A stretch of 41,641 bases of DNA from Pantoea stewartii subsp. stewartii (GTDB taxonomy: Bacteria > Pseudomonadota > Gammaproteobacteria > Enterobacterales > Enterobacteriaceae). Under the pieces are notes generated by a model. It did not search any database, had not been told where the DNA came from, and worked only from the letters and a program-made list of their open reading frames with translations. The translations under genes and the position numbers were made by a program. Positions 25,642 to 34,300 of the stretch are shown in pieces. Numbering within the stretch: position 1 is the first letter of the stretch; the number at the start of each line of letters is the position of its first letter. The stretch spans positions 1-41,641 of the forward strand of contig NZ_VZPF01000045.1 in NCBI RefSeq assembly GCF_008801695.1, written 5' to 3'.

Positions 25642-26234
25642 TACGCAGACATATTGATTTGGTGAATGGCAAAGATGATCTCGCACCAGTGATCTCCCGG
25701 CATCAGCTCGCCGTACAGGAGCAGGCCAGGACAATCATTCAGGAGGCCCATCAGCGAGCAGAAAAAATAATATCGGCCGCAGAACAGGAAGCGGAAGCTT
25801 CTTCACTGTTGGTTCGGCAGCGTGCAGAGGAAGCGTTCTGGAAGCGGGCAGACACGATGTTCATGCACTGGCAAAAGCAGCAACAGCAGTGGGAGTCAGA
25901 CGTGCTCTCAGTGATGGACGTCGTACTGGAACAGGCCCTGGAACAGTTGCTGACGGAAGTCCCTGAATCACAGCGCCTCCAGGGACTGCTGCGACAATTG
26001 TTGCTTGAAAAAACGCAGACAGATAAGGCTACGCTGTGCTGCCATCCCTCTCAACAGGCGTCCATTGCGACAATGCTGGAAAATTACTCACACCTGAACT
26101 GGCAACTGCAGCCAGAAGAGTCCCTTCCGCCAGACAGCCTGAAACTTGTTACACCACAGGGTGAATTATACCTCGACTGGCAGCTGGCTTCGCAGCAATT
26201 AAAACCTTGTCCGGTAGAACGACAAGCGCCTTAA
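25629..26234 (+). CDS. hrpE: HrpE (SctL), ATPase regulator/stator
   Basis: 201 residues. A long helical N-terminal part rich in Ala, Glu and Gln (EQARTIIQEAHQRAEKIISA, AEQEAEASSLLVRQRAEEAF) precedes a compact C-terminal domain, the plan of YscL/FliH proteins that tether and restrain the ATPase HrcN. It overlaps hrpD by 13 bases, and an in-frame ATG at 25635 is an alternative start. Confidence 0.92.
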   Translation: MPMLIRRHIDLVNGKDDLAPVISRHQLAVQEQARTIIQEAHQRAEKIISAAEQEAEASSLLVRQRAEEAFWKRADTMFMHWQKQQQQWESDVLSVMDVVLEQALEQLLTEVPESQRLQGLLRQLLLEKTQTDKATLCCHPSQQASIATMLENYSHLNWQLQPEESLPPDSLKLVTPQGELYLDWQLASQQLKPCPVERQAP

Positions 26235-26249
26235 AAAGCTATTTTTCAA

Positions 26250-26277
26250 GGAACCGTTTTGCACTTTCTGCCACTCA
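26250..26277 (+). promoter_or_regulatory. HrpL-dependent promoter of the hrpF-hrcC operon
   Basis: GGAACC-N15-CCACTCA is an exact hrp box, placed 16 bp after the hrpE stop and 33 bp before hrpF. It separates the hrpA group from the hrpF-hrpG-hrcC-hrpT-hrpV group, as in the hrpC operon of Erwinia. Confidence 0.92.
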
Positions 26278-26309
26278 ATAGCAGGAACATCCAAAATGAG
26301 AGGGTATGT

Positions 26310-26534
26310 ATGTCATCACTGAGTTCGATTCAGCGGCGTTTAGACAGTCAGTTTGAACGTGCGAAAAACCAGCTTGACGAAGCCACCATGAATGCCAGTG
26401 AGGGATATAGTCAAGCTGACAGTTTTGCCTTTTTTGAAGCCAGCATGGGCCTTTCCAGTGCCAGTTGGGCAGCCACGCAAGAATTGACCGTCAAACATGG
26501 TTTAATTAAAGCCCTCATCAACGAGATCAACTAA
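26310..26534 (+). CDS. hrpF: HrpF, small chaperone-like secretion component
   Basis: 74 residues, helical and polar (SIQRRLDSQFERAKNQLDEA, DSFAFFEASMGLSSASWAAT). Size and place before hrpG-hrcC match HrpF of Erwinia and P. syringae; in P. syringae HrpF and HrpG are thought to act as co-chaperones for the pilin HrpA. The ATG at 26310 has GAGAGGG six nt upstream. The longer frame from TTG 26259 overlaps the hrp box and cannot be used by the HrpL transcript. Confidence 0.88.
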   Translation: MSSLSSIQRRLDSQFERAKNQLDEATMNASEGYSQADSFAFFEASMGLSSASWAATQELTVKHGLIKALINEIN

Positions 26535-26535
26535 A

Positions 26536-26952
26536 TTGCAGCACTGGGTGCGATCTTTTTTGACTAACCCCGCCGAAGACCATCAATGCAAGGTCGATGA
26601 TGGTCTTCTCTGGTTACAGCAACGGGGAGGGAAGCTTTTTGCGCTTGCTGAGTTAACAAATAAAGTACCGCTGGATGAAATGTTTCTGGCGCAAGCATTG
26701 CGCCTCTCAGCCCCTGCACTGCGTCATTACGGACGGGATTCGGCCGCATTAGCCTTGCAAAATAACAGTCTGGTCTTAATTTTGCGTCTCCATGAGGCTC
26801 ACTCAGAAAAAATAGCTAAACAACTGGAATCTCTGCTTAATCAACGAGATGTCTGGCAGGGTTTGCTACAAAAACTGCCAAAAAAAGCAATAACCCATTG
26901 TTGCGTGCCATTACACAGCATGGCTTTTTTATCAAGGGGAGATCATGGTTAA
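26536..26952 (+). CDS. hrpG: HrpG, chaperone-like regulator
   Basis: 138 residues with the mixed alpha/beta pattern of small type III chaperones (RGGKLFALAELTNKVPLDEM, NNSLVLILRLHEAHSEKIAK). In P. syringae HrpG binds HrpV and relieves HrpV inhibition of HrpS; by synteny the same role is likely. Translation seems to begin at TTG 26536, one base after the hrpF stop, with no clear ribosome-binding site, suggesting coupling to hrpF. Confidence 0.82.
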   Translation: MQHWVRSFLTNPAEDHQCKVDDGLLWLQQRGGKLFALAELTNKVPLDEMFLAQALRLSAPALRHYGRDSAALALQNNSLVLILRLHEAHSEKIAKQLESLLNQRDVWQGLLQKLPKKAITHCCVPLHSMAFLSRGDHG

Positions 26953-28978
26953 CGAACCTCAATCGCGCTGGCGAGTTATATGCGCGGTCTTAGTGCTGTG
27001 CGCCACGTTTCGGTTATGTGCTCAGACGCCGTCTGACTGGAAAGACCAGTCTTACGCCTATTCCGCCGATCACACTATGTTATCCACTTTACTTCAAGAT
27101 TTTGCTGACGGGCATGGAGTTGATTTGCAGTTGGGGAATATCGAAGACACGGAAGTCAATGGCAAGATGCGCGCCGACAGCGCAAGCGCTTTCCTGGACC
27201 GGTTAGCCCTGGAGCACCGTTTTCAATGGTTCGTTTACAATAATACTCTCTACATTAGCCCACAAGATGAACAAAGCTCTGAGCGGCTCGAAATTTCCCC
27301 GGATGCCGCGCCTGATATTAAACAGGCCTTAAGTGGTATTGGCCTGCTCGATCCCCGATTCGGTTGGGGTGAGCTACCTGATGATGGGGTGGTACTGGTG
27401 ACAGGTCCGCCACGATACCTGTCTTTGGTTAAACGTTTCAGCGAACAGCGACAGAAAAAAGAGGATCGGCGGAAGGTGATGACCTTTCCCCTCAAGTATG
27501 CTTCGGTTGCGGACAGGACTATTCATTACCGGGATCAAACGCTGGTCATTCCCGGTGTCGCCACAATGCTTAATGAGTTGATGAACGGTAAGCGTGCCGC
27601 GCCGGTAAGCGCCAGCGGGGCTGAGGGGACGATAGGGGGAGCGGATAACGCTGCAATGATGCAAAACACCCAGTCATTACTGGCTCGTCTCTCTAATCAC
27701 GCGAACAACACTAACCGACCGGGTGACAGAGATAATAACAGCGTTGACGATCTCAGTGGCCGCATTTCTGCAGACGTAAGGAATAATGCATTACTTATCA
27801 GGGATGATGATAAGCGTCGTGAAGAATACGCGCAGCTTATTAACAAGATCGATATACCGCAAAATTTGGTAGAAATTGATGCAGTCATCATTGATATCGA
27901 TCGTACCGCCCTTAATCGACTGGAAGCAAACTGGCAGGCAACGTTAGGTGGCGTAACTGGCGGTACATCGCTAATGTCAGGCAGCGGTACGCTTTTCGTC
28001 AGTGATTTTAAACGTTTTTTTGCCGATATTAAGGCTCTGGAAGGAGAAGGTACCGCATCGATTGTCGCCAACCCGTCGGTGCTGACACTTGAAAATCAGC
28101 CAGCTGTCATTGATTTCAGCCAGACCGCTTACATTACTGCAACAGGTGAACGCGTTGCGGATATTCAGCCAGTCACGGCAGGCACCAGTCTTCAGGTCAC
28201 GCCGCGTGCAGTAGGCCATCAGGACCATGCCAGTATTCAGTTAGTGATTGATATTGAAGATGGGCACGTTGAAACCAACAACGACGGCCAGGCAACCGGC
28301 GTTAAACGCGGTACGGTTAGCACCCAGGCATTAATAAGCGAAAATCGCGCCCTGGTGTTAGGTGGATTCCATGTCGAAGAAAGTGGTGAACGTGACCGCC
28401 GGATTCCTTTGCTGGGAGATATTCCGTGGTTAGGGAGGCTTTTCACGTCAACACGGCATGAAATTTCTCAGCGTGAGCGATTGTTTATTCTTACCCCGCG
28501 TCTGATCGGCGATCAAACGGATCCCACACGCTATGTCTCCGCAGATAACCGTCAGCAGTTAAGTGACGCCATGGCGCGAGTCGAACGTCGTCACAGTAAC
28601 GTTAACCTGCAGGATATGGTGGAAAATGCCCTGCGCGATCTGGCTGAACGACAAACTCCCGCAGGTTTTAAAGCAGAAGCATCGGGGGAACGTTTAAACG
28701 ATATTTGCCAGTCCACCCCGGGCTTACTTTTTGATAACGCGCGCGGGCAGTGGTACAGCAGCGACAGCGGGAGTTTACGACTGAGCGTTGGTGTGGTCCG
28801 CAATATCACGCATAACACACTGCGCTTTAACGAAGCCAGTTGCGCAGGCAAACGGACACTGGCGGTGGCTGTCTGGCCGCACAGTTCCCTGGCACCGGGT
28901 GAATCGGCAGAAGTTTACATGGCCCTACAACCACATCGTAATATTGCTGTGACACGAGAATCGCTGATAAATCATTAA
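26945..28978 (+). CDS. hrcC: HrcC (SctC), outer-membrane secretin
   Basis: 677 residues. A signal peptide (core VICAVLVLCATFRLC) precedes N-domains (DHTMLSTLLQDFADGHGVDL, DGVVLVTGPPRYLSLVKRFS) and the secretin barrel (GTASIVANPSVLTLENQPAV, ENRALVLGGFHVEES, IPLLGDIPWLGRLFTS, ERLFILTPRLI). It forms the outer-membrane channel for the pilus. It overlaps hrpG by eight bases and has a strong ribosome-binding site (AGGGGAG). A C-terminal ~140-residue extension after the barrel may bind the lipoprotein HrpT. Confidence 0.97.
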   Translation: MVNEPQSRWRVICAVLVLCATFRLCAQTPSDWKDQSYAYSADHTMLSTLLQDFADGHGVDLQLGNIEDTEVNGKMRADSASAFLDRLALEHRFQWFVYNNTLYISPQDEQSSERLEISPDAAPDIKQALSGIGLLDPRFGWGELPDDGVVLVTGPPRYLSLVKRFSEQRQKKEDRRKVMTFPLKYASVADRTIHYRDQTLVIPGVATMLNELMNGKRAAPVSASGAEGTIGGADNAAMMQNTQSLLARLSNHANNTNRPGDRDNNSVDDLSGRISADVRNNALLIRDDDKRREEYAQLINKIDIPQNLVEIDAVIIDIDRTALNRLEANWQATLGGVTGGTSLMSGSGTLFVSDFKRFFADIKALEGEGTASIVANPSVLTLENQPAVIDFSQTAYITATGERVADIQPVTAGTSLQVTPRAVGHQDHASIQLVIDIEDGHVETNNDGQATGVKRGTVSTQALISENRALVLGGFHVEESGERDRRIPLLGDIPWLGRLFTSTRHEISQRERLFILTPRLIGDQTDPTRYVSADNRQQLSDAMARVERRHSNVNLQDMVENALRDLAERQTPAGFKAEASGERLNDICQSTPGLLFDNARGQWYSSDSGSLRLSVGVVRNITHNTLRFNEASCAGKRTLAVAVWPHSSLAPGESAEVYMALQPHRNIAVTRESLINH

Positions 28979-28988
28979 GGCTAAATAT

Positions 28989-29186
28989 ATGCTTAAATCT
29001 TCTGCTTACCTTCTTCTGGTGGCCGCATTTTTACTTGCTGGCTGCGCTTCGCGGCAGGATAAAGGGTTGTCCTGTACATCCTCAGACTGTCGTCCACAGT
29101 CCAGCCCACATCAGTTGGTTATCTGGTGGCAACCCGATTTACGCAACAACGCTGCGGACTATACTCAGGTCTCGGTAAATGAATGA
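28989..29186 (+). CDS. hrpT: HrpT, outer-membrane lipoprotein
   Basis: 65 residues with a lipoprotein signal (SAYLLLVAAFLLAGC, Cys19). The mature part is only about 47 residues (ASRQDKGLSCTSSDCRPQSS). It matches HrpT, a small lipoprotein beside hrcC thought to help place or stabilise the secretin. It lies ten bases after hrcC and overlaps hrpV by eight. Confidence 0.88.
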   Translation: MLKSSAYLLLVAAFLLAGCASRQDKGLSCTSSDCRPQSSPHQLVIWWQPDLRNNAADYTQVSVNE

Positions 29187-29535
29187 AACTTGCCCTCAGG
29201 TTAACTCACTTTCTGCTGTGCTAGACGTGCTCAAACTTCAACAAAACTGCCGCTGGACAGTGCTTCAGGGGGTAGAACTTGTTGTATTGAGCGGTACTCA
29301 TGGACGTGAATTGATGCTTAACCTGTATCCCCCTTTTCAGGCTCCCGGAATTTTTCAGCGATTGCTGCGCCGCCGCGCGCAGCACCCGGATTACTATGAT
29401 GGCTGTTATCTCTGTTTGAACAGTGAGAACATACTTTCTTGCTGGTATCAGTTAAGGGAAGAGGGCGCTGATGACAAGCATCAGATTGCACAACTTTTTC
29501 AGCTAGCCGGCATCGAAACTGAAGTCTGGATCTGA
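29179..29535 (+). CDS. hrpV: HrpV, negative regulator of the hrp cascade
   Basis: 118 residues, cytoplasmic, Leu/Cys-rich (LDVLKLQQNCRWTVLQGVEL, YDGCYLCLNSENILSCWYQL). In P. syringae HrpV binds and inhibits HrpS, and HrpG counteracts it. The place at the end of the hrpF operon gives a feedback loop on hrpL through HrpS. The start ATG overlaps the hrpT stop region, consistent with coupled translation. Confidence 0.87.
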   Translation: MNETCPQVNSLSAVLDVLKLQQNCRWTVLQGVELVVLSGTHGRELMLNLYPPFQAPGIFQRLLRRRAQHPDYYDGCYLCLNSENILSCWYQLREEGADDKHQIAQLFQLAGIETEVWI

Positions 29536-29719
29536 GTAAGTTTCATCTTTTATGATCTTCCACCTACCTCTGCTAACCCACTACGCTTTGTATTTACAGC
29601 TTTTTTCCACATCGCTGTGCCGCTTTTATTTGCAAATTTCGTTCTTCTGACCCAAACGAAAGTCACGCCCTGTAAACGTCAAATTCCCCCATCACGTGTG
29701 ATTATTTTCATTTCAGACA

Positions 29720-29747
29720 GGAACCAGCACCGCGATAGCGGCACTTA
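29720..29747 (+). promoter_or_regulatory. HrpL-dependent promoter of hrpN
   Basis: GGAACC-N15-GCACTTA matches the hrp box except for the first base of the -10 half (G for C). It is the only GGAACC in the hrpV-hrpN gap and lies 76 bp before hrpN. Confidence 0.75.
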
Positions 29748-29823
29748 ATAAAAGCTTTGCCCGGACACTCACATAGCGCACCGTATGCAAAGTAATCATC
29801 ACTTATTCAAAGAGGAAGAGGAC

Positions 29824-30972
29824 ATGAGTATGAATACGAGTCCGCTGGGCACATCTGCGCTACAAGTTACTTTGGGTGGCAATAATGGTTTGATGGGAAC
29901 GGATTTACGTACCGACGGATTGGGATTACTTTCCCAGCCAGGGCTGGGCGAGGGGAAAGGTCACAATGAAAGCATCGATCTGCTTGCAGCTGCCCTCACT
30001 GGCATGATGATGATGATGAGCATGATGGGCGGCGGCGGCCTTAGCAGCCTTTTAGGTTCAGGCACTGGGATGGGGAACTCACCTTTCGGTGGTTCAGGCT
30101 CGGCACCCGGGAACACGCTGAGTGGAACATCGGGTGGTTCACCTGGAGGTACTACGGGGGCTGGTTCGTCGCTAGGACTTGATCCGACCCAGACGGGTGA
30201 TGATTCTCTGTCAGGCGCTGGCCAAACATCCGGTATGAGTCCGATGGAACAGTTGATGAAAATATTCGCCGATATTACGCAAAGCCTGTTTGGCGATCAG
30301 GATGGCGCATCGGGAGGCAACGCAGGGCGTCAACCTTCTCAGGATGAGCAAAATGCATATAAAAAAGGTGTTACGGATGCCCTGACTGCCTTTATGGGAG
30401 GAGGCCTGAGCCAGGTTGCTGGAAACGGATCCGAAGGTGGACTGGATGGAGGCATGGGGCTTGGTGGCGGTAATGGACTGGGCGGAAAAGGGTTACAGGA
30501 TCTGAGTGGTCCTGCTGACTTTCAGCAGTTGGGTAATGCGATCGGTACCGGTGTCGGTATGAAAGCGGGCATTGAGGCCCTGAACAATATTGGTACACAC
30601 AGCGATAGCAGTACTCGCTCTTTTATTAACAAAGAGGATCGCGCGCTGGCCAGGGAAGTGGGACAGTTTATGGATCAATATCCCGAAACTTTTGGCAAAC
30701 CCCAGTACCAAAAAAACGCAGATTCGGCAGTAAAGACCGATACGAAATCCTGGGCTGAAGCACTGAGTCAACCAGACGATGACGGTATGACGCCTGCCAG
30801 CATGGAGCAATTTAATAAAGCCAAAGGCATCATCAAAAGCGCTATGGCTGGCGATAATGGCAACATCAACCTTCAGGCACGTGGCGCAGGCGGATCATCA
30901 ATGGGTATTGATGCCACCCTGACGGGAGATGCCATAAACAATATGGCACTGACCAGACTGAGTGCGGCATAA
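29824..30972 (+). CDS. hrpN: HrpN, harpin elicitor
   Basis: 382 residues, Gly-rich, without cysteine: typical of harpins, heat-stable proteins secreted by the Hrp system that act outside or at plant cell membranes and assist translocation. Features are MSMNTSPLGTSALQV at the start, a Met/Gly run (LTGMMMMMSMMGGGGLSSLL), a Gly/Ser-rich linker, and a conserved C-terminal region (NKEDRALAREVGQFMDQYPE, ending NMALTRLSAA). ATG 29824 is preferred over the in-frame ATG 29785 because AGAGGA lies seven nt upstream. It is a single-gene transcript between its hrp box and a terminator. Confidence 0.95.
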   Translation: MSMNTSPLGTSALQVTLGGNNGLMGTDLRTDGLGLLSQPGLGEGKGHNESIDLLAAALTGMMMMMSMMGGGGLSSLLGSGTGMGNSPFGGSGSAPGNTLSGTSGGSPGGTTGAGSSLGLDPTQTGDDSLSGAGQTSGMSPMEQLMKIFADITQSLFGDQDGASGGNAGRQPSQDEQNAYKKGVTDALTAFMGGGLSQVAGNGSEGGLDGGMGLGGGNGLGGKGLQDLSGPADFQQLGNAIGTGVGMKAGIEALNNIGTHSDSSTRSFINKEDRALAREVGQFMDQYPETFGKPQYQKNADSAVKTDTKSWAEALSQPDDDGMTPASMEQFNKAKGIIKSAMAGDNGNINLQARGAGGSSMGIDATLTGDAINNMALTRLSAA

Positions 30973-30982
30973 AGCACCATAA

Positions 30983-31013
30983 GGCAGGCAGGGAGTTTCT
31001 GCCTGCCCATTTT
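30983..31013 (+). terminator. Terminator after hrpN
   Basis: A 9-bp perfect stem, GGCAGGCAG with CTGCCTGCC, and a 7-nt loop are followed by CATTTTA. It lies ten bases past the hrpN stop. Good candidate for a Rho-independent terminator. Confidence 0.8.
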
Positions 31014-31265
31014 ACGGACCTGCAATAAATCCTGGCTCCGCGAAAGTCTTTCCGGGTAAATAAATCATGTTACTTCACGATTTGCCCGGTGCCCCTTGCC
31101 AGCAATGATTCCCCCCTCGGACCGCTAATCATCATTCTCACGCATTCCTTATTTCATCGTTATAAGAACACGCGCCATAAATATCATTTCACTATAGGGA
31201 AAAAGTTTTGCGTACACGTTCTGAAACACTGTTCATCCTTCGCTTGAGGCTTTATTCAACAAAGT
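31014..31265. other. hrpN-dspE gap with a relic of an IS903-like end
   Basis: No gene is visible. At 31248-31264 the sequence GGCTTTATTCAACAAAG reproduces the terminal motif of the two 173-bp MITEs (TTTGTTGAATAA in complement). It ends one base before the dspE hrp box. This may be a relic end or chance. Confidence 0.35.
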
Positions 31266-31293
31266 GGAACTATCCACGCAAACTCACCACACA
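31266..31293 (+). promoter_or_regulatory. HrpL-dependent promoter of dspEF
   Basis: GGAACT-N15-CCACACA matches the hrp box with the sixth-base variant also found before hsvA and the GNAT gene. It lies 47 bp before dspE. Confidence 0.85.
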
Positions 31294-31340
31294 AAGATAA
31301 TTAATGTTTTTTTGCGAAGACCTGATGGCGAGGGCGGATT

Positions 31341-34300
31341 ATGAGACTGAATTTGCACGCAACAGAAAAGAAAACAACCGTTCAGAATGTCGAAAATCCT
31401 AATAATTCTACAATCCCGCCACTGCAACAGGGAAGCAGCAGCAGCGCCCCTCAGGCGTCAGGCGGAACGCTAGCCAGCGAGGGTAAAAACATTGCCAGTA
31501 TGCCCGCTATTCGTCAGCATTTATCCGCTGATGGTGAAAATGGTGCTGCCCGGCAAAAAAATAAAAGCTTCAGTTTAAAAAATTTTCTCGGATTTAAAAA
31601 AACAACAAAGGCCCCTGCCCAACCCACAAACCCTGGCTCAAATGTTCCGGAAAGCAGTCGGATTCGGAGACCCACGCTGGGTGACTTTTTGGCACAACCA
31701 GAGCAGGACGGTGAGATTCAAGCCCCCCATCCTTCAGCCGCTTCCCCGCGCCTGACCCGTTCTCCCGGTGTAAGCCGTCACAGCGTGGAAGACATGCGCG
31801 ATAAGCCTGTCGCAAAGGCAGACCCACGTGAAACGTCTGCCATCGATATTAAGCATCAACTGAACAATTTTAATCAGATGCGTCAAAACATCTTGAACAA
31901 AACGAGACCATTTTCTCAGGGAGCTACCACATCATCAGTCATGGACGCGAGAGCGCCTTTACCTGCCATTCCATCCACAACATCAGAAATAACGGAAGAG
32001 GTTGATGCAACTCAGCCCGAACAACAGCTTCCGCAGCGGCATCTTGATGCTCGAGAAAATCCTTCACGAATACTAAAAACAGGCCGGGATGTGACAAGCA
32101 TTCACCGCTTCCGGCCTACATTACCCGCTATTGCAGAAAATACCGCGGAAGCTGAGGCAAACCGAAGAATACAGCCGCTTCAGACTCCACCACCTCTGGA
32201 AAATACACCGGTCAGCCCGCTTAGCCTGACGCTAGATAAAGGTAAATTACGGCTTGCTGACAGCAATCCCACTGCAATGAATACGCTTTTGGAACAAACC
32301 TTAGGCAAGGAGGGGCAACACTATGTTGCACACACAGCCAGCGCAGAGGGCAACCATCATATGCTGCTGGATGAACAAGGGCACTTGTTTGACCTCAAAA
32401 GTCATGAGGGTGGTTACAGCGTTTTTCATAACAGCCTGCCCTCAACGGTAAAAATGCAGTTGTCCAAAAACAATGATGAACCGATTAAACTGGTAAATGA
32501 TAATGGAAAACTAATCCTGGACAGGGGAGCTGAAGGTCAGAAAGTATTGCATCTCAATCCTCCCGGCGAAATCCACCATGCTTACCTCAGCGGTATCTGG
32601 CGACATTCTGTAGCAGGGGAGATGAACCAGGAAAACCAATGGGTCCGCATTCATGATGACAAAATCCATTATTTAAATAATGAAGTCGGAGTGTGGCAAA
32701 CGTCGGATAAAACACCGTATAGCCAGCTTTCCGTTCAGGGGGATGGCAAACTCTACGCCGTACGGGATAGCCGGGCACTTCACAACCTTTCCGATAATCA
32801 CGTATCAGAAAGTTTTGTCGACAAGATTAAGTCATTTGCTGTCAGTGAGCACGGGGAAGTCGCTGTTCTGACTGATACAGAAAGTCCCCACCATATTTGT
32901 CTGATGCCTTCGGCAAATGCGGTTTCCAGTGAGCGTATAGCGTTCAGTCTTCATCTGGCTGATACCATGCAAATGCTTCAGCGTGGTGAGCCACATCTTG
33001 AAACCCAGTCGATCGCGCTTAAGGACGGCAGGCTTTTTGCTGCCGACAGCGAAGGGAAATTATACTGCGGCGAGCTATCACAGATTAAAGATGGCGAGTT
33101 GCCCATGAATCCCATGTCGCAAAATGTTCTTAAGCAACATTTTGGCCACGATCACCGTATTGAAGGTTTTTTTACTGATGACAACGGACAGGTCAATGCG
33201 CTGGTAAAAGATAACTTCCGACAGATGCATGCTTGCCCACTGGCTGACGACAATCAGTTTCATGCAGGCTGGAATTTGAGTGATGCGCTGATCATAAACA
33301 ATCAGCTCGGGCTGAATAATATTAATCCTGCACCTCATGAAATCGTTAATCTGGGGCATGAAGGCAGTCTGACGCTGCAGGATGGCAAAGTGCACTATTT
33401 TGATCAGCTTACCAGGGGCTGGACAGAAGCAGAGGCGGGCTGTCAGCAGTTAAAAAAAGGACTCGACGGTGGCGCATATATTCTGAAAGAGGGTGAAGTC
33501 AAGCGCCTGAATATTAATCAGTCAACCTCATCCATTAGCCAGGGCAGAGATAATTTCTTCGCATTGCCTCATGTTCGCAATAAACCGGAACCGGGAACGG
33601 CACTTCATGGGTTGGATAAAACGGATAAAGCGCAGGCTATCGCTGTTGTTGGCGTGAATAATTATCTTGCCTTATCTGAAAAAGGCGATATCCGGTCTTT
33701 TCAAATAAAACCAGGCGCTCAGCAATTAGCACGTCCCGCGCGAACCCTGAGTCAGGAAGGGCTGAACGGCACTCTTAAAGATATTCATCTCGATAAAAAG
33801 CAGAATTTGTATGCAGTGACCCGCGAAGGAGAGATATTTCGCCAGGCACGTGAACACTGGCAGCAGGGTGAGTCAGGGAGAGGTTGGCAAAAACTGACAA
33901 TGCCACCAGGTGAGAGCGGAATAGATCGTATCGAAACTGACGCTCATTTTCATCCTGTTGCAGTACTTCTCGACGGCAGCCGTTACCAGTTAAGAGGTGA
34001 AACATGGCATCCTCAAAACGCATCTGAACCCACGCAATTAGAAACCGGTCTGCGCGATTCACAGCGTGTATTTGCAAGACTCAATCAGGATATGAAAGGT
34101 GGGCTAATTCCGGGGACCGGACTAACAATACAGGCTTCAGCGCAGCTTGCCGGCAAGACAGGGAGGGAAAACCGACAAATAAAGAGTAAATTCGCTGAAA
34201 GGGTGCGTGCTTATATATTTAATCCTACCATGGCTACACCGCGTCCTCTGAAAAATATTGCATACAATCTTCAACACAGATGGCAAGGACGGCGAGGCCT

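Noticed and set aside
26259..26309. Upstream extension of hrpF from TTG 26259
   Set aside because: It overlaps the hrp box -10 region, so the HrpL transcript would not contain it; ATG 26310 has a good ribosome-binding site.
28866..28892. Minus-strand hrp-box-like sequence inside hrcC (GTGG ... AGTTCC)
   Set aside because: Spacer is 14 bases, the conserved T/A of the -10 half is missing, and no minus-strand gene follows.
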